Assembly (NCBI GenBank): GCA_942490535.1
Contig: CALNXQ010000003.1
Location: forward strand, 248,001-312,000
Direction: 5' to 3'
From: JAEINY01 sp942490535
GTDB lineage: Bacteria > Bacteroidota > Bacteroidia > Bacteroidales > Marinilabiliaceae
DNA: 64,000 nt
The notes below the pieces were generated by a model, which had not been told where the DNA came from, searched no databases, and saw nothing but the letters and a program-made list of their open reading frames with translations. Positions 27,473 to 36,300 of this stretch are shown piece after piece. Each line of letters starts with the position of its first letter. The stretch's first letter is position 1. Position numbers and translations under genes: made by a program.

Positions 27473-27522
27473 GACCATCTTCGGTTCAACTCCGCTAGAG
27501 CGGAATTGAACCGAAGATGGTC
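27473..27522. repeat. 50-bp near-perfect hairpin
   Basis: Two 23-bp arms (27473-27495 and 27500-27522) are inverted copies with one mismatch and a 4-base loop TAGA. The arm starts GACCATCTTCGGTTCAA. There is no T-run on either side, so it is not a simple terminator. It is GC-richer than its surroundings, which suggests an inserted small palindromic element or a remnant of one. Confidence 0.85.
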
Positions 27523-27717
27523 CTAGTGTGGTACGAAGCGGATCCAAATACAGAGAGGAATATCAAGCTAGCGCACCGGTCTTTAAGCAAACAGTTCCAG
27601 TTATTTTACACCATTAGCCAGCCGCATAGTAAATTCAGACATATTCGGCATGCTTTATCACTTGACTACTATTAATATCTTTTTCGGCATGCTACTCAAC
27701 AGCATTTGACATAAAAA

Positions 27718-27749
27718 AAGGGCGGCTGTCTCGGAAGACAACCGCCCTT
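27718..27749 (-). terminator. Terminator after the first SusC/SusD pair
   Basis: The stem AAGGGCGG / CCGCCCTT encloses a second stem TGTCT / AGACA with loop CGGA. On the minus strand a run of seven T follows. It lies about 125 bp beyond the susD stop. Confidence 0.88.
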
Positions 27750-27873
27750 CATGCTAAGCGCAATCAGACTTATATAGTCATTTGGTTTTAGAGGTTTCTT
27801 TGTAAATACTACCCTTCTGCATCGTTATGCAGAAGGATAGTGAAAGATATTGAATTAAAAATTAGGGCCTAGT

Positions 27874-29424
27874 TTATTTTGACCACCAGTGTTTACTACC
27901 TTCATTGTCTTTAGCTTTAACTTTATTATAGTTATCAGCATTAATTTGTGCTTGAATTGAAGGATATTTAACACGTTGAATTACTTTTCCAGCTGGAACA
28001 TTAGAATTAAACTGAAGGCCAAACTGTAACTTTGGCAATTCAAGTCTTCGCAAATCTGCCCATGCTTCCCATCCATTATCAGGTAATCCACCAATATATT
28101 TCTGAGTAATGACTTTTTCCAAATCAGATCCATTACCATCATTCCATTTAGCCGAAGTTCCATGCGTATTAACAGATGAATTTGTTAAATATTCATTTGC
28201 TCCATCCAATTTCCAATATTCAAATGAAGCCTTAACACCATTTTCATAAGCAGTCTTTGCATCTACACCCATGTTCCAATCATTAAGAGCTCCTTCTGCT
28301 CTTAAAAACCAAACTTCTGAAATAGGTAAAATAGTGCGATATCTGCCATTATCCCCACCGTTTTTACCACGAAGGGTGCGATTAATACGAGCATTATTAG
28401 CAACCTTATTTTCTGACAGCTGACGATCATCTGCACCAAGACCAAAAGCCACTGGAGTCCAACGACCATTATACCCTGCTTCTACTTCAGTATTAGAAGA
28501 TGATGATCCAAAAACTACGGTTAAACGCGGATCTACAGTTTCAGGAAAATCTATCAAATCATCTGGATTTTCCATATCCCCTTTATTAAAAGGCATACCA
28601 CCAATACCAACAACTAAATCATACATTGTTTTCGAAAGCGCAACACCATTACCAGCGCCCCACCAGAAATAATAGGTCATACTATACCCCTCGCCCCATG
28701 TGGATTGATTTGCAGCCATTGTAGGCATGTCATCTATACTTTCCAATACTCCACTTTTAACGGCGGCTTCTGCATGCATCTTAGCAGCTACAGCATCAGC
28801 TCCAGAAATTCGCATTGCTAATCTAAGACGCAAGGTATTACCAAAACGCTTCCACTTAGCAACATTTCCCTTATAAATGACGTCTTCATACATCGGCTTG
28901 TCCTCATCCATATTTTCAACTGCCGATTCTAAACTAGCCAACATATCACGGTAAATAGACTCTTCAGAATCATATGAACTTTCTAGAAGATCTGAATATG
29001 GTAAATCACCAAATAAATCTACCGCTCTATGCATAATGAATGCTCGCCAAATTTTAATCATTCCCAAATCGTTCACAAACTTCTCATTCCCCTCATATTC
29101 TTGCATTAATGCTGTCAAATTACCAAACCATCTGTAATGATTATCCCAATAAAGCGTTGTCCAACCATCAATTGATTGATATTGGTAAGAATCAAAACCG
29201 GTTCCGGTATAATACTGCGCAAACATATCGACGTACAAATTATGAATACGTTGATGCAATTCTGCATGCAGTGTAGCTTCCTGAAGAATAGCTCCTACTT
29301 TTAATCCTGGACTAACAATGCCTGCCGGAGGATTATTCGGATCTACATTAATATCTTCAAAATCATCACAAGCTACTATTGTCAATAGTGACAATGCTAG
29401 AAAAATATATTTTATTGATTTCAT
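27874..29424 (-). CDS. SusD/RagB-family outer-membrane nutrient-binding lipoprotein
   Basis: This 516-residue lipoprotein starts at ATG 29424 (the TTG at 29430 is rejected). The lipobox LTIVAC places the lipidated cysteine at residue 19, followed by DDFEDINVDPNNPPAG. Helical TPR-like parts include WRAFIMHRAVDLFGDLPYSD and VAKWKRFGNTLRLRLAMRISG. The late signature is GLPDNGWEAWADLRRLELP, and the end KHWWSK resembles the KLWWAK end of the other SusD. It starts 12 bp after its SusC partner. It is a paralogue of the gene at 22189-23877, with the same architecture and gene order, and its ligand is unknown. Confidence 0.93.
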   Translation of the reverse strand: MKSIKYIFLALSLLTIVACDDFEDINVDPNNPPAGIVSPGLKVGAILQEATLHAELHQRIHNLYVDMFAQYYTGTGFDSYQYQSIDGWTTLYWDNHYRWFGNLTALMQEYEGNEKFVNDLGMIKIWRAFIMHRAVDLFGDLPYSDLLESSYDSEESIYRDMLASLESAVENMDEDKPMYEDVIYKGNVAKWKRFGNTLRLRLAMRISGADAVAAKMHAEAAVKSGVLESIDDMPTMAANQSTWGEGYSMTYYFWWGAGNGVALSKTMYDLVVGIGGMPFNKGDMENPDDLIDFPETVDPRLTVVFGSSSSNTEVEAGYNGRWTPVAFGLGADDRQLSENKVANNARINRTLRGKNGGDNGRYRTILPISEVWFLRAEGALNDWNMGVDAKTAYENGVKASFEYWKLDGANEYLTNSSVNTHGTSAKWNDGNGSDLEKVITQKYIGGLPDNGWEAWADLRRLELPKLQFGLQFNSNVPAGKVIQRVKYPSIQAQINADNYNKVKAKDNEGSKHWWSK

Positions 29425-29436
29425 ATACAATCTGTA

Positions 29437-32400
29437 TTAAAAGTTAACCGATAAGTTGAATCCCATCGTTCTAATTCGGCTTGCTGGGAACATCTCAACT
29501 CCCTGTGAGTTAGAAGTTGTATAAGAGGCTGCTGGAAGACCATTCAGGTCACTGCCAAATGTAGCAAGATTTCGGGCCACAAAACTCAATCTGATTTGAT
29601 CAGCACTAATTCTCTGAGCCAGTGACTTTGGCACAGTATATCCAATTGTTAACTCCCTGAAATTAATTTCAGATGCGTCATAGATCCACTCAGAATCAAT
29701 ACCAGACTTATCTTGCCAGTAAGTTTGAGCCGAAACAGTAGAAGTAATTGCTGCACCATTTGAATCAACCCCAGAAATGGTATATGCCTCACGACCATTT
29801 TCAACAGTCAATTTGGAAGTTCCATAGCTAGCGGCTTGTGCCTGAGTGTATGAATAAATGTCACCTCCTTTTTGCATATCAAACAGGAACCCTAAACTAA
29901 ATTGTCCCATTTGATTATCGCCGTAGGTAAAGCTATTAGAAAAACCGGCAGTCCAATCCGGATTAAAGTTTCCTAACATGACTCTTTGGTCACTTTTCTG
30001 AACACGTCCTTCCTGATTAAGAATTTTATTACCGGCATCATCTGTCATATAGGTATAACCATACAAATCACCAAAGCTGCCACCTTCTTCGGCAATCACT
30101 TGCATTAACGAACTTGGATCTGATAATATGTATTTAGAAGTTTCATCAGTTAATTTAAGAATTTTGCTCTTATTCTTAGACCAATTCAAGCTCATATTCC
30201 AGCTAAACTTAGGTGTTTGAAATGGAGTTGCATATAAAATAAGTTCATGACCCTTATTTTGAATTTCTCCGGCATTGATCCACTCATGACTGTATTGTAA
30301 ATCATTAATAAGAATACGTATAATCTGATCTTCTGTATTATTTTCATAATAGGTATAATCTATACCAATTCTATTATTCACGAATTTCATTTCGAAACCA
30401 AATTCAGTTGACTTTAATCGCTCGGATTTCAGATTTGGATTAGGTCTTGTTGTTGGTGCATTAGCATTACCGGTATCAGAAATGGTATTTGTTAATGCAA
30501 GCTGATAAGGTTCAGTGTCATTACCTACTTCTGCATAAGAAGCTCTGACCTTTCCAAAGGTAAACCAAGATGGCATATCCATTAACTCAGTAACAATCAA
30601 ACTAGTTCCAACTGATGGATAAGAATATGGATTATTGTCCATATTAATTGTTGAGGACCAGTCAGAACGGAAAGTTAAATCTAAATAAAAGAAACTATCA
30701 TATGATACTTGGGCCATTCCAAATACAGAATTTATTTTTTTTCTGTAAATATATTCGCTTCCTGTTCTATTCTTAGAGTTATTAATGGAATAAAAATCAG
30801 GCACTACCAAGCCTCTAGATTGTGCTGTAGTACTATGTGAATAGGAGCTCATCAAGTTCATCCCTGCACTGACTTGAGTCGAGAATTTAGATCCTGCAAT
30901 TTGATCTTTAGTATATCGAGCAAGAACTTCAAAGTTCGTTTCACTTGCTTGCGTTTGGGACTGACGAACATCACCGGTTTTAAACCAATATGGTACACCT
31001 GTTCCTAATTGGTCACGATTACGGAATGAGTAGAAATCTAAACCATATTTTGCAGATACAGAGAAATCCTTTGCCAAATCAAAATTTAATTTTGCATATC
31101 CTGTAATGCGATTACGTTCATCCTCATTTGTATTATAAGAAGTTGAATAATAAGGATTAAGGATAACACCATTATTTTCATTCCAACGTAAAGGCACTAA
31201 GGTATTTTCATCGCGTACATTATTTTTCAAATCTGAATAACTTACACTTCTAGGCATTATTATGTAACTATAAAATGGGTTATCAGGATCACGGGTAATT
31301 TTAGGTCTGTTTTCACCACTGGAATTCGTATAGCGAACCGAGAAATCAGAACTAATTACATTTCCATGCTTAGTCTGCGACTTAAGTGAGGCAGTATACT
31401 TCTCTAATTTATGAGTAGGAATAGTTCCTTTCGTATTGTTATAAGATACAGAGGCTCTGAAAGAGTTATTTTCAGAATGAGATGTAAAATCTAAAGTACT
31501 AGTTGAGCTTAAACCAGTCTGTAAAAAATCGTTGATATCATTATCACGGGCAGAATAACTATTTTCTTTTCCTGTCCAATCAAGATACTTTTGACCACTC
31601 ATTTTTTCACCCCAACTCAGATGAGAAGCAGCATCAAATTTACCAGAAGCACCTTGCCCATATTCATTTTGCATTTCAAGATATTTGCGCGGTGTGCTAA
31701 ACGTGGTATTATTATTAAATGCAATACCAAGTTTCTTACCTTTTTTAGCACTTTTAGTAGTAATAAGAATAACACCATTACCTGCTCTTGAACCATAAAG
31801 TGCAGATGCAGCAGGACCTTTAAGAACAGACATTGTCTCAATATCGTCCGTGTTAACTTCAGATAAACCATTACCATAATCAATTGAACGGTTACCCCAA
31901 GTATCATCAGTAGAAGCTCCTAAGTTATCCATAGGAACACCATCCACAACCACTAATGGTTGATTATTACCACTAATAAAGCTATTACCACGAATAGTCA
32001 CACGAGTAGAACCTCCCTCACCAGTCGCCGATTGACTTACATTTACACCAGCCACACGTCCGGTCAAACTATTCATGACATTACTTTCGCGAGCTTCAGC
32101 TAAGTTTTCACTACCTAACTCTGAAGCACTATAGGCTAAAGATTTCTTTTCACGCTTAATACCCAAAGCAGTAACCACCACTTCATCAACACTAATCGCG
32201 TCCGGTTTTAAAGCTACATTAATAGTCGACTGAGCGCCCACGGTAAATTCCTGAGCTGTCATACCTACAAACGAAAAAGCGACAACAGCGCCTGTTGGTG
32301 CAGTTATCGAATAGTTACCGTCAATATCGGTAATGGTACCATTGGTTGTACCTTTTTCTACAACGGATACCCCTGGTATAGGCATTCCGTCCTCAGCGCC

Positions 32401-32511
32401 TGTTACGGTACCGCTGATCGTTACATCCTGAGCAAACACCATACTGACTGAAAGCAGCAGCATAACGGCACCCAATAAACCTCTTTGAAACCAGTTAGAA
32501 TTGTTCTTCAT
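29437..32511 (-). CDS. SusC/RagA-family TonB-dependent receptor
   Basis: This 1024-residue outer-membrane receptor has a signal peptide (LLGAVMLLLSVSMVFAQ), an N-terminal carboxypeptidase-regulatory-like domain (GTVTGAEDGMPIPGVSVVEKG), and a TonB box/plug start DEVVVTALG at 109-117, the same positions as its paralogue. The plug has VTIRGNSFISGNNQPLVVVDGVPMD and MSVLKGPAASALYGSRAGNGVILITTK. The barrel ends RTMGFNLSVNF. A leader of about 170 nt with a perfect -7 element and a 44-codon ORF precedes it. The hybrid sensor gene just upstream (33324-37415) is the likely regulator. Confidence 0.95.
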   Translation of the reverse strand: MKNNSNWFQRGLLGAVMLLLSVSMVFAQDVTISGTVTGAEDGMPIPGVSVVEKGTTNGTITDIDGNYSITAPTGAVVAFSFVGMTAQEFTVGAQSTINVALKPDAISVDEVVVTALGIKREKKSLAYSASELGSENLAEARESNVMNSLTGRVAGVNVSQSATGEGGSTRVTIRGNSFISGNNQPLVVVDGVPMDNLGASTDDTWGNRSIDYGNGLSEVNTDDIETMSVLKGPAASALYGSRAGNGVILITTKSAKKGKKLGIAFNNNTTFSTPRKYLEMQNEYGQGASGKFDAASHLSWGEKMSGQKYLDWTGKENSYSARDNDINDFLQTGLSSTSTLDFTSHSENNSFRASVSYNNTKGTIPTHKLEKYTASLKSQTKHGNVISSDFSVRYTNSSGENRPKITRDPDNPFYSYIIMPRSVSYSDLKNNVRDENTLVPLRWNENNGVILNPYYSTSYNTNEDERNRITGYAKLNFDLAKDFSVSAKYGLDFYSFRNRDQLGTGVPYWFKTGDVRQSQTQASETNFEVLARYTKDQIAGSKFSTQVSAGMNLMSSYSHSTTAQSRGLVVPDFYSINNSKNRTGSEYIYRKKINSVFGMAQVSYDSFFYLDLTFRSDWSSTINMDNNPYSYPSVGTSLIVTELMDMPSWFTFGKVRASYAEVGNDTEPYQLALTNTISDTGNANAPTTRPNPNLKSERLKSTEFGFEMKFVNNRIGIDYTYYENNTEDQIIRILINDLQYSHEWINAGEIQNKGHELILYATPFQTPKFSWNMSLNWSKNKSKILKLTDETSKYILSDPSSLMQVIAEEGGSFGDLYGYTYMTDDAGNKILNQEGRVQKSDQRVMLGNFNPDWTAGFSNSFTYGDNQMGQFSLGFLFDMQKGGDIYSYTQAQAASYGTSKLTVENGREAYTISGVDSNGAAITSTVSAQTYWQDKSGIDSEWIYDASEINFRELTIGYTVPKSLAQRISADQIRLSFVARNLATFGSDLNGLPAASYTTSNSQGVEMFPASRIRTMGFNLSVNF

Positions 32512-32545
32512 AAAGAGCTTGATTTTTGGAATTTGTTAACATTGT

Positions 32546-32680
32546 TTAAATGAATGTGAGTAAAAGCAACAGTGAAAGCATCACAATTAAGAGTATCACC
32601 AAAATGGTCCTTATAATAAAGTACCGCCTGGCTTCACTTTTAATCGTTCTTTTCTCGCTATGGCTCATTGACATTTTCAT
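32546..32680 (-). CDS. Possible 44-residue membrane peptide in the susC leader
   Basis: From ATG 32680 a frame encodes 44 residues: a basic, polar N-terminus (MSHSEKRTIKSEARRYFIIR after two further Met) and a strongly hydrophobic tail of about 20 residues (TILVILLIVML, then SLLLLLTFI). It fits a single-pass small membrane protein. A perfect -7 element ends 6 bp upstream, so translation would start at the very 5' end of the susC mRNA, from the first, second or third ATG. The stop is 34 bp before susC. It may be a genuine small protein or a regulatory leader ORF; chance in AT-rich DNA is possible. Confidence 0.45.
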   Translation of the reverse strand: MKMSMSHSEKRTIKSEARRYFIIRTILVILLIVMLSLLLLLTFI

Positions 32681-32685
32681 GACAG

Positions 32686-32693
32686 CAAATCTA
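32686..32693 (-). promoter_or_regulatory. -7 element of the first SusC/SusD operon
   Basis: TAGATTTG on the minus strand is a perfect TAnnTTTG match. It predicts a start near 32680 and a leader of about 170 nt before susC. The -33 region is weak, as expected for an activator-dependent promoter served by the adjacent hybrid sensor. Confidence 0.55.
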
Positions 32694-32924
32694 GCCGTCG
32701 GTGTTAACAAGAATTAACACACATGTTGAAATTAATAACACAATTGTAGATCCATTGTACCATTGTTGCAATCTTGTTGTATTGTTGCGTTTTTGCTAAA
32801 TAAATGTTAATAGCACGCAAAAAAAGAAGGTGCAAAAACACATTAGTTTAACTCATGTGCCAACCAAATAGGAATATAATTTTTAATTATATGAATTGGG
32901 TTAGGTCTGCCAGGCGCATGACTC

Positions 32925-33312
32925 ATCCCTGAACAGATTGAAATAATAAGTTACATGTATTGGAAAATTGGCCTTAGGTTTAATAACAAACGCGAACCGC
33001 AAGGTTGGAGAATATATCAAAACAAACATTGCTCCCCCGTGTGGTGTGTGTTCAAATAAAAAATGGGACAGCCAAATGGCAGGGGGCACTCTTGAAATTA
33101 ATGAAGCTTTGGCCAGCTGGCTGATTGTTCTCCGGAAATGAATGGGGCATTAGCCCAGCGGCTGGATGTCATTTAAAAATGAAAGCAGCTGTAGCCGTGC
33201 GGCTGGGTATGCGTTCACTTGTAAAAAGCCCTGATCCGTGCAGATTCAATCGCTTTAGTTATGGGATTACATTAAATTCCTAAACAATCTGAACGGGCTA
33301 GCCCGTGTGGGC
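32925..33312. repeat. Array of 41-bp units each headed by a 4-bp-stem, 4-base-loop hairpin
   Basis: Hairpins of form NNCC-N4-GGNN start at 32994 (AACC-GCAA-GGTT), 33035 (CCCC-GTGT-GGTG), 33070 (AGCC-AAAT-GGCA), 33111 (GGCC-AGCT-GGCT), 33152 (AGCC-CAGC-GGCT), 33193 (AGCC-GTGC-GGCT), 33234 (ATCC-GTGC-AGAT) and 33301 (GCCC-GTGT-GGGC). Spacings are 41, 35, 41, 41, 41, 41 and 67. A degenerate copy may begin at 32925. Stem bases change on both sides (AACC/GGTT, AGCC/GGCT, GCCC/GGGC) while the intervening 29 bp are poorly conserved. It fills the gap between the susC leader and the hybrid sensor gene. Confidence 0.75.
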
Positions 33313-33323
33313 CAAAGTATCAC

Positions 33324-36300
33324 CTATTGCCACTTCTGCTGCAACTGCTTATATTGCCCCGGTGACATATTGAATTCTTTTTTAAAGCTCTTAATAAAAT
33401 AGGAACTACTGTTAAAACCAACCTTATAGGCAATTTCACTGATTTGATCATCCGTAGTTATCAGTATACTGGCCGCTTCCTTTAAACGAATGGTGCGAAT
33501 AAATTCAGTAGTGGATTTCCCGGTAAGAGCTTTTATTTTCCGATGGAGATTACTGCGACTCATGTTTAATTCCTGGCCAAGATCTTCCACACTAAAAGTC
33601 TCATCGGCCATATTTGCCTTTACGACGTCCATGGCCTTACCCACAAATTTTTCATCCACTGATGTAGAAGTGATATCTGAAGGCAATACTACGCTATTCC
33701 CCACGAAAATCTCTTTCAGTTTTTCGCGCGACAGCAACAAATTCTCAATGTAAGCTTCTAACAGTTCAGGATTAAAAGGCTTCGGTACATAGGCGTCAGC
33801 GCCTGTTTTGATACCTTCTATCCGACTTTCCACCGAAGAGCGTGCTGATAATATAATAACCGGAATATGGCTGGTTTGAATGTTATTCTTTAAATCATGG
33901 CATAACTCAATGCCATCTTTTTTAGGCATCATCACATCCGTGATCACCAAATCAAATGAGCGACGCAAGGCTAAATCCAATGCCTGTTCACCATCATAGG
34001 CCTTTTCAATGAAATAGGATGATCCCAAAAGACTTTCCAGATAGGTAACCACTTCCTCATTATCATCCACCACCAGCAGTTTGTATTTCTTTTTAATAGG
34101 CAGATTTGGTTTTACACGATCCAAACTGATTTCGGAATGCAGAAAACTACTCTCTGCCACATCCTCCGCCATGGAATGTTTCACCCCCTTCGACGAGGTA
34201 GCAACATCCTCAATTGGCAAGTAAACACAGAAAGTACTCCCCTTACCCCTCTCACTGTCAACCGTTATCTTACCTCCATGTAACTCCACCAATGACTTTG
34301 TCAAGGCGAGTCCAATACCGGTTCCGGGCTGGTGTGCTGACGTCACATGCTTGAATTGCTTATACCTGATAAAAACATCCTGTGGATTATCAGATGGAAT
34401 ACCAGGGCCATCATCAATCACCTGCAGCAAGAAACAGTTTTTTGTCACACCTCGCGTTTCACAGTCGGTCTGCGACAGCACAAATTCCACATTTCCATTG
34501 GCATAACCATATTTAAAAGCATTGGCTAACAGATTATATATGACTTTCTCCAGCACACCTTCGTCAAATTGAGTAACCAGAGTTTCAATGTCCTTCCGGA
34601 TGGTAAAGGTGATTCCTTTTTCATGACTCATGTATTTGAAACCTAACGCACATTTTTCAGAAAAAGCCACTATGTCAGCCCCTTTAACATCCAATTCCAT
34701 AGAACCCGTCTGCACTTTCCGGAAATCCAGCAATTGATTGATCAAACGTAACAAGATATTCGCATTCTTATGCACCACATCAAACAGCGTCTTATTATCA
34801 CCGTCCAATAGCAAATTCTTTTTTAGCGAATCAAGTGGCCCCAGAATCAAGGTAAGTGGTGTCCGAAATTCATGAGATATATTGGTGAAAAATTGAAGAC
34901 GCATTTGATTCAGCTCCTTAATCTTATCCCGTTCCATAACTTCAAACTCTAATTTTCGCCGCAAATCCATCCACATCAGCGAATAACGGATATAGGCATA
35001 GATAATAACCGCTAACACGATAAAATAGGATGCAAATGCATACCAAGTTCTCCACCAGGGTGCTTTTATGCGGATCTTCAGCTCCCGCTCCTTGCTCCAA
35101 TATCCATCATTATTGGCTGCCTTTACCTTAAACACATAAGTACCCGGTTTCAGGTTATTATACTTGACACTTCGGCTAGAGACGGGTTGACTCCAATTTT
35201 CAGATGAGTTTTCAAGAATATAACTGTAACTGTTCTTTTCGGATATGAAATAATTAATGGCCACAAATTCCAAGCCTATGTTATTTTGATCATATCGCAA
35301 GACGATTTCATCCGTCTCCGTAATATTATGGGTCAAGGGACTTTGCTCCATGTCGGCATGAACAGGCAAATTATTAATATTCAAACCGGAAAGGATCACC
35401 CGGGGAATATTACTATTGATTTTTATTACGGAGGGATTAAATACATTTAACCCTTTTACCCCGCCCACAAACATTTGCCCTTTATCGGATAATAAGATGC
35501 TGGAAAAAGCACTTCCGGATAGACCATCACGACCATCATAGTTTTGAAAACGGCCGGTTTCAAAGTCATATTTGGAGATACCCCCGTGCGTGGCAAACCA
35601 CAGATGACCGGAATAATCCTGAATAACACTATATACCTGATCTTGGGCTAAACCCTCTTTTTGGGTTAACTGAATAATTTCACCCGAATCCGGAATTAAC
35701 ATCCTTAATCCACCCCCATTAGAGCCAAACCACATGTGCTTCTCATCATCTTCAAAAATACACAGAATCGCATTGGAACCCACCCCACTATTATTAAACT
35801 CATCGTAAAAATAACGGGCAAATCGGTCAGTTCCGGCAAACCAAACATAGGCCCCATTGCTGGTGCCAATCCAAAGGTTATTATTACTATCCACATGCAG
35901 ACTCAAGATATAGCCATTCATTAAATCAGCCAGATCCGGAAATAAGTCTACCAGCGGTGTAAAGGTTTTAGCTCGGGTATCAAACTGATATAAGCCATTT
36001 CCAAGGGATCCCACCCAGAGTTTTCCATTTTCTTGTTGCACAATAGACCACACTGATAATTGCTGCTGCTCATCATTAATATAGCCTACCGGATTATGAG
36101 CCTCAAAACGTCCCCGAACGGGATCGAACCCAACTAAACCCCCACCATAAGTCCCTAACCAAAGCTGTTCCTGATCATCTTCAAAAATGCGTTTGATGAC
36201 TTTATTACTCTGACCTCCTATCCTTCCAAAACTTTTAAATTCACCTTTTTCCGGATCAAACAGATTAATACCTCCCCCATCCGTTCCAACCCAGATACGT

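Larger units (their letters stand above)
26994..27873. other. 880-bp AT-rich intergenic region between the SusC/SusD pairs
   Basis: It separates the first pair (with its terminator at 27718-27749) from the second susC. It holds a 50-bp near-perfect hairpin (27473-27522) and a direct repeat TTCGGCATGCT at about 27645 and 27683. The 450 bp just ahead of susC are very AT-rich and probably carry its promoter, but I could not fix a convincing -33/-7 pair. No gene was found. Confidence 0.6.

Noticed and set aside
27473..27522. Integron attC site
   Set aside because: The arms are almost perfectly paired with no bulges and lack the GTTRRRY core, unlike attC.
32925..33312. Hairpin array considered as a CRISPR
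   Set aside because: The shared part is only about 12 bp, spacers are not unique phage-like sequences of constant length, no leader or cas genes are present, and stems vary between copies.
33296..33312. Hairpin GGGCTAGCCC/GCCCGTGTGGGC as a terminator for the hybrid sensor
   Set aside because: No T-run follows on the minus strand, and the hairpin belongs to the 41-bp array.
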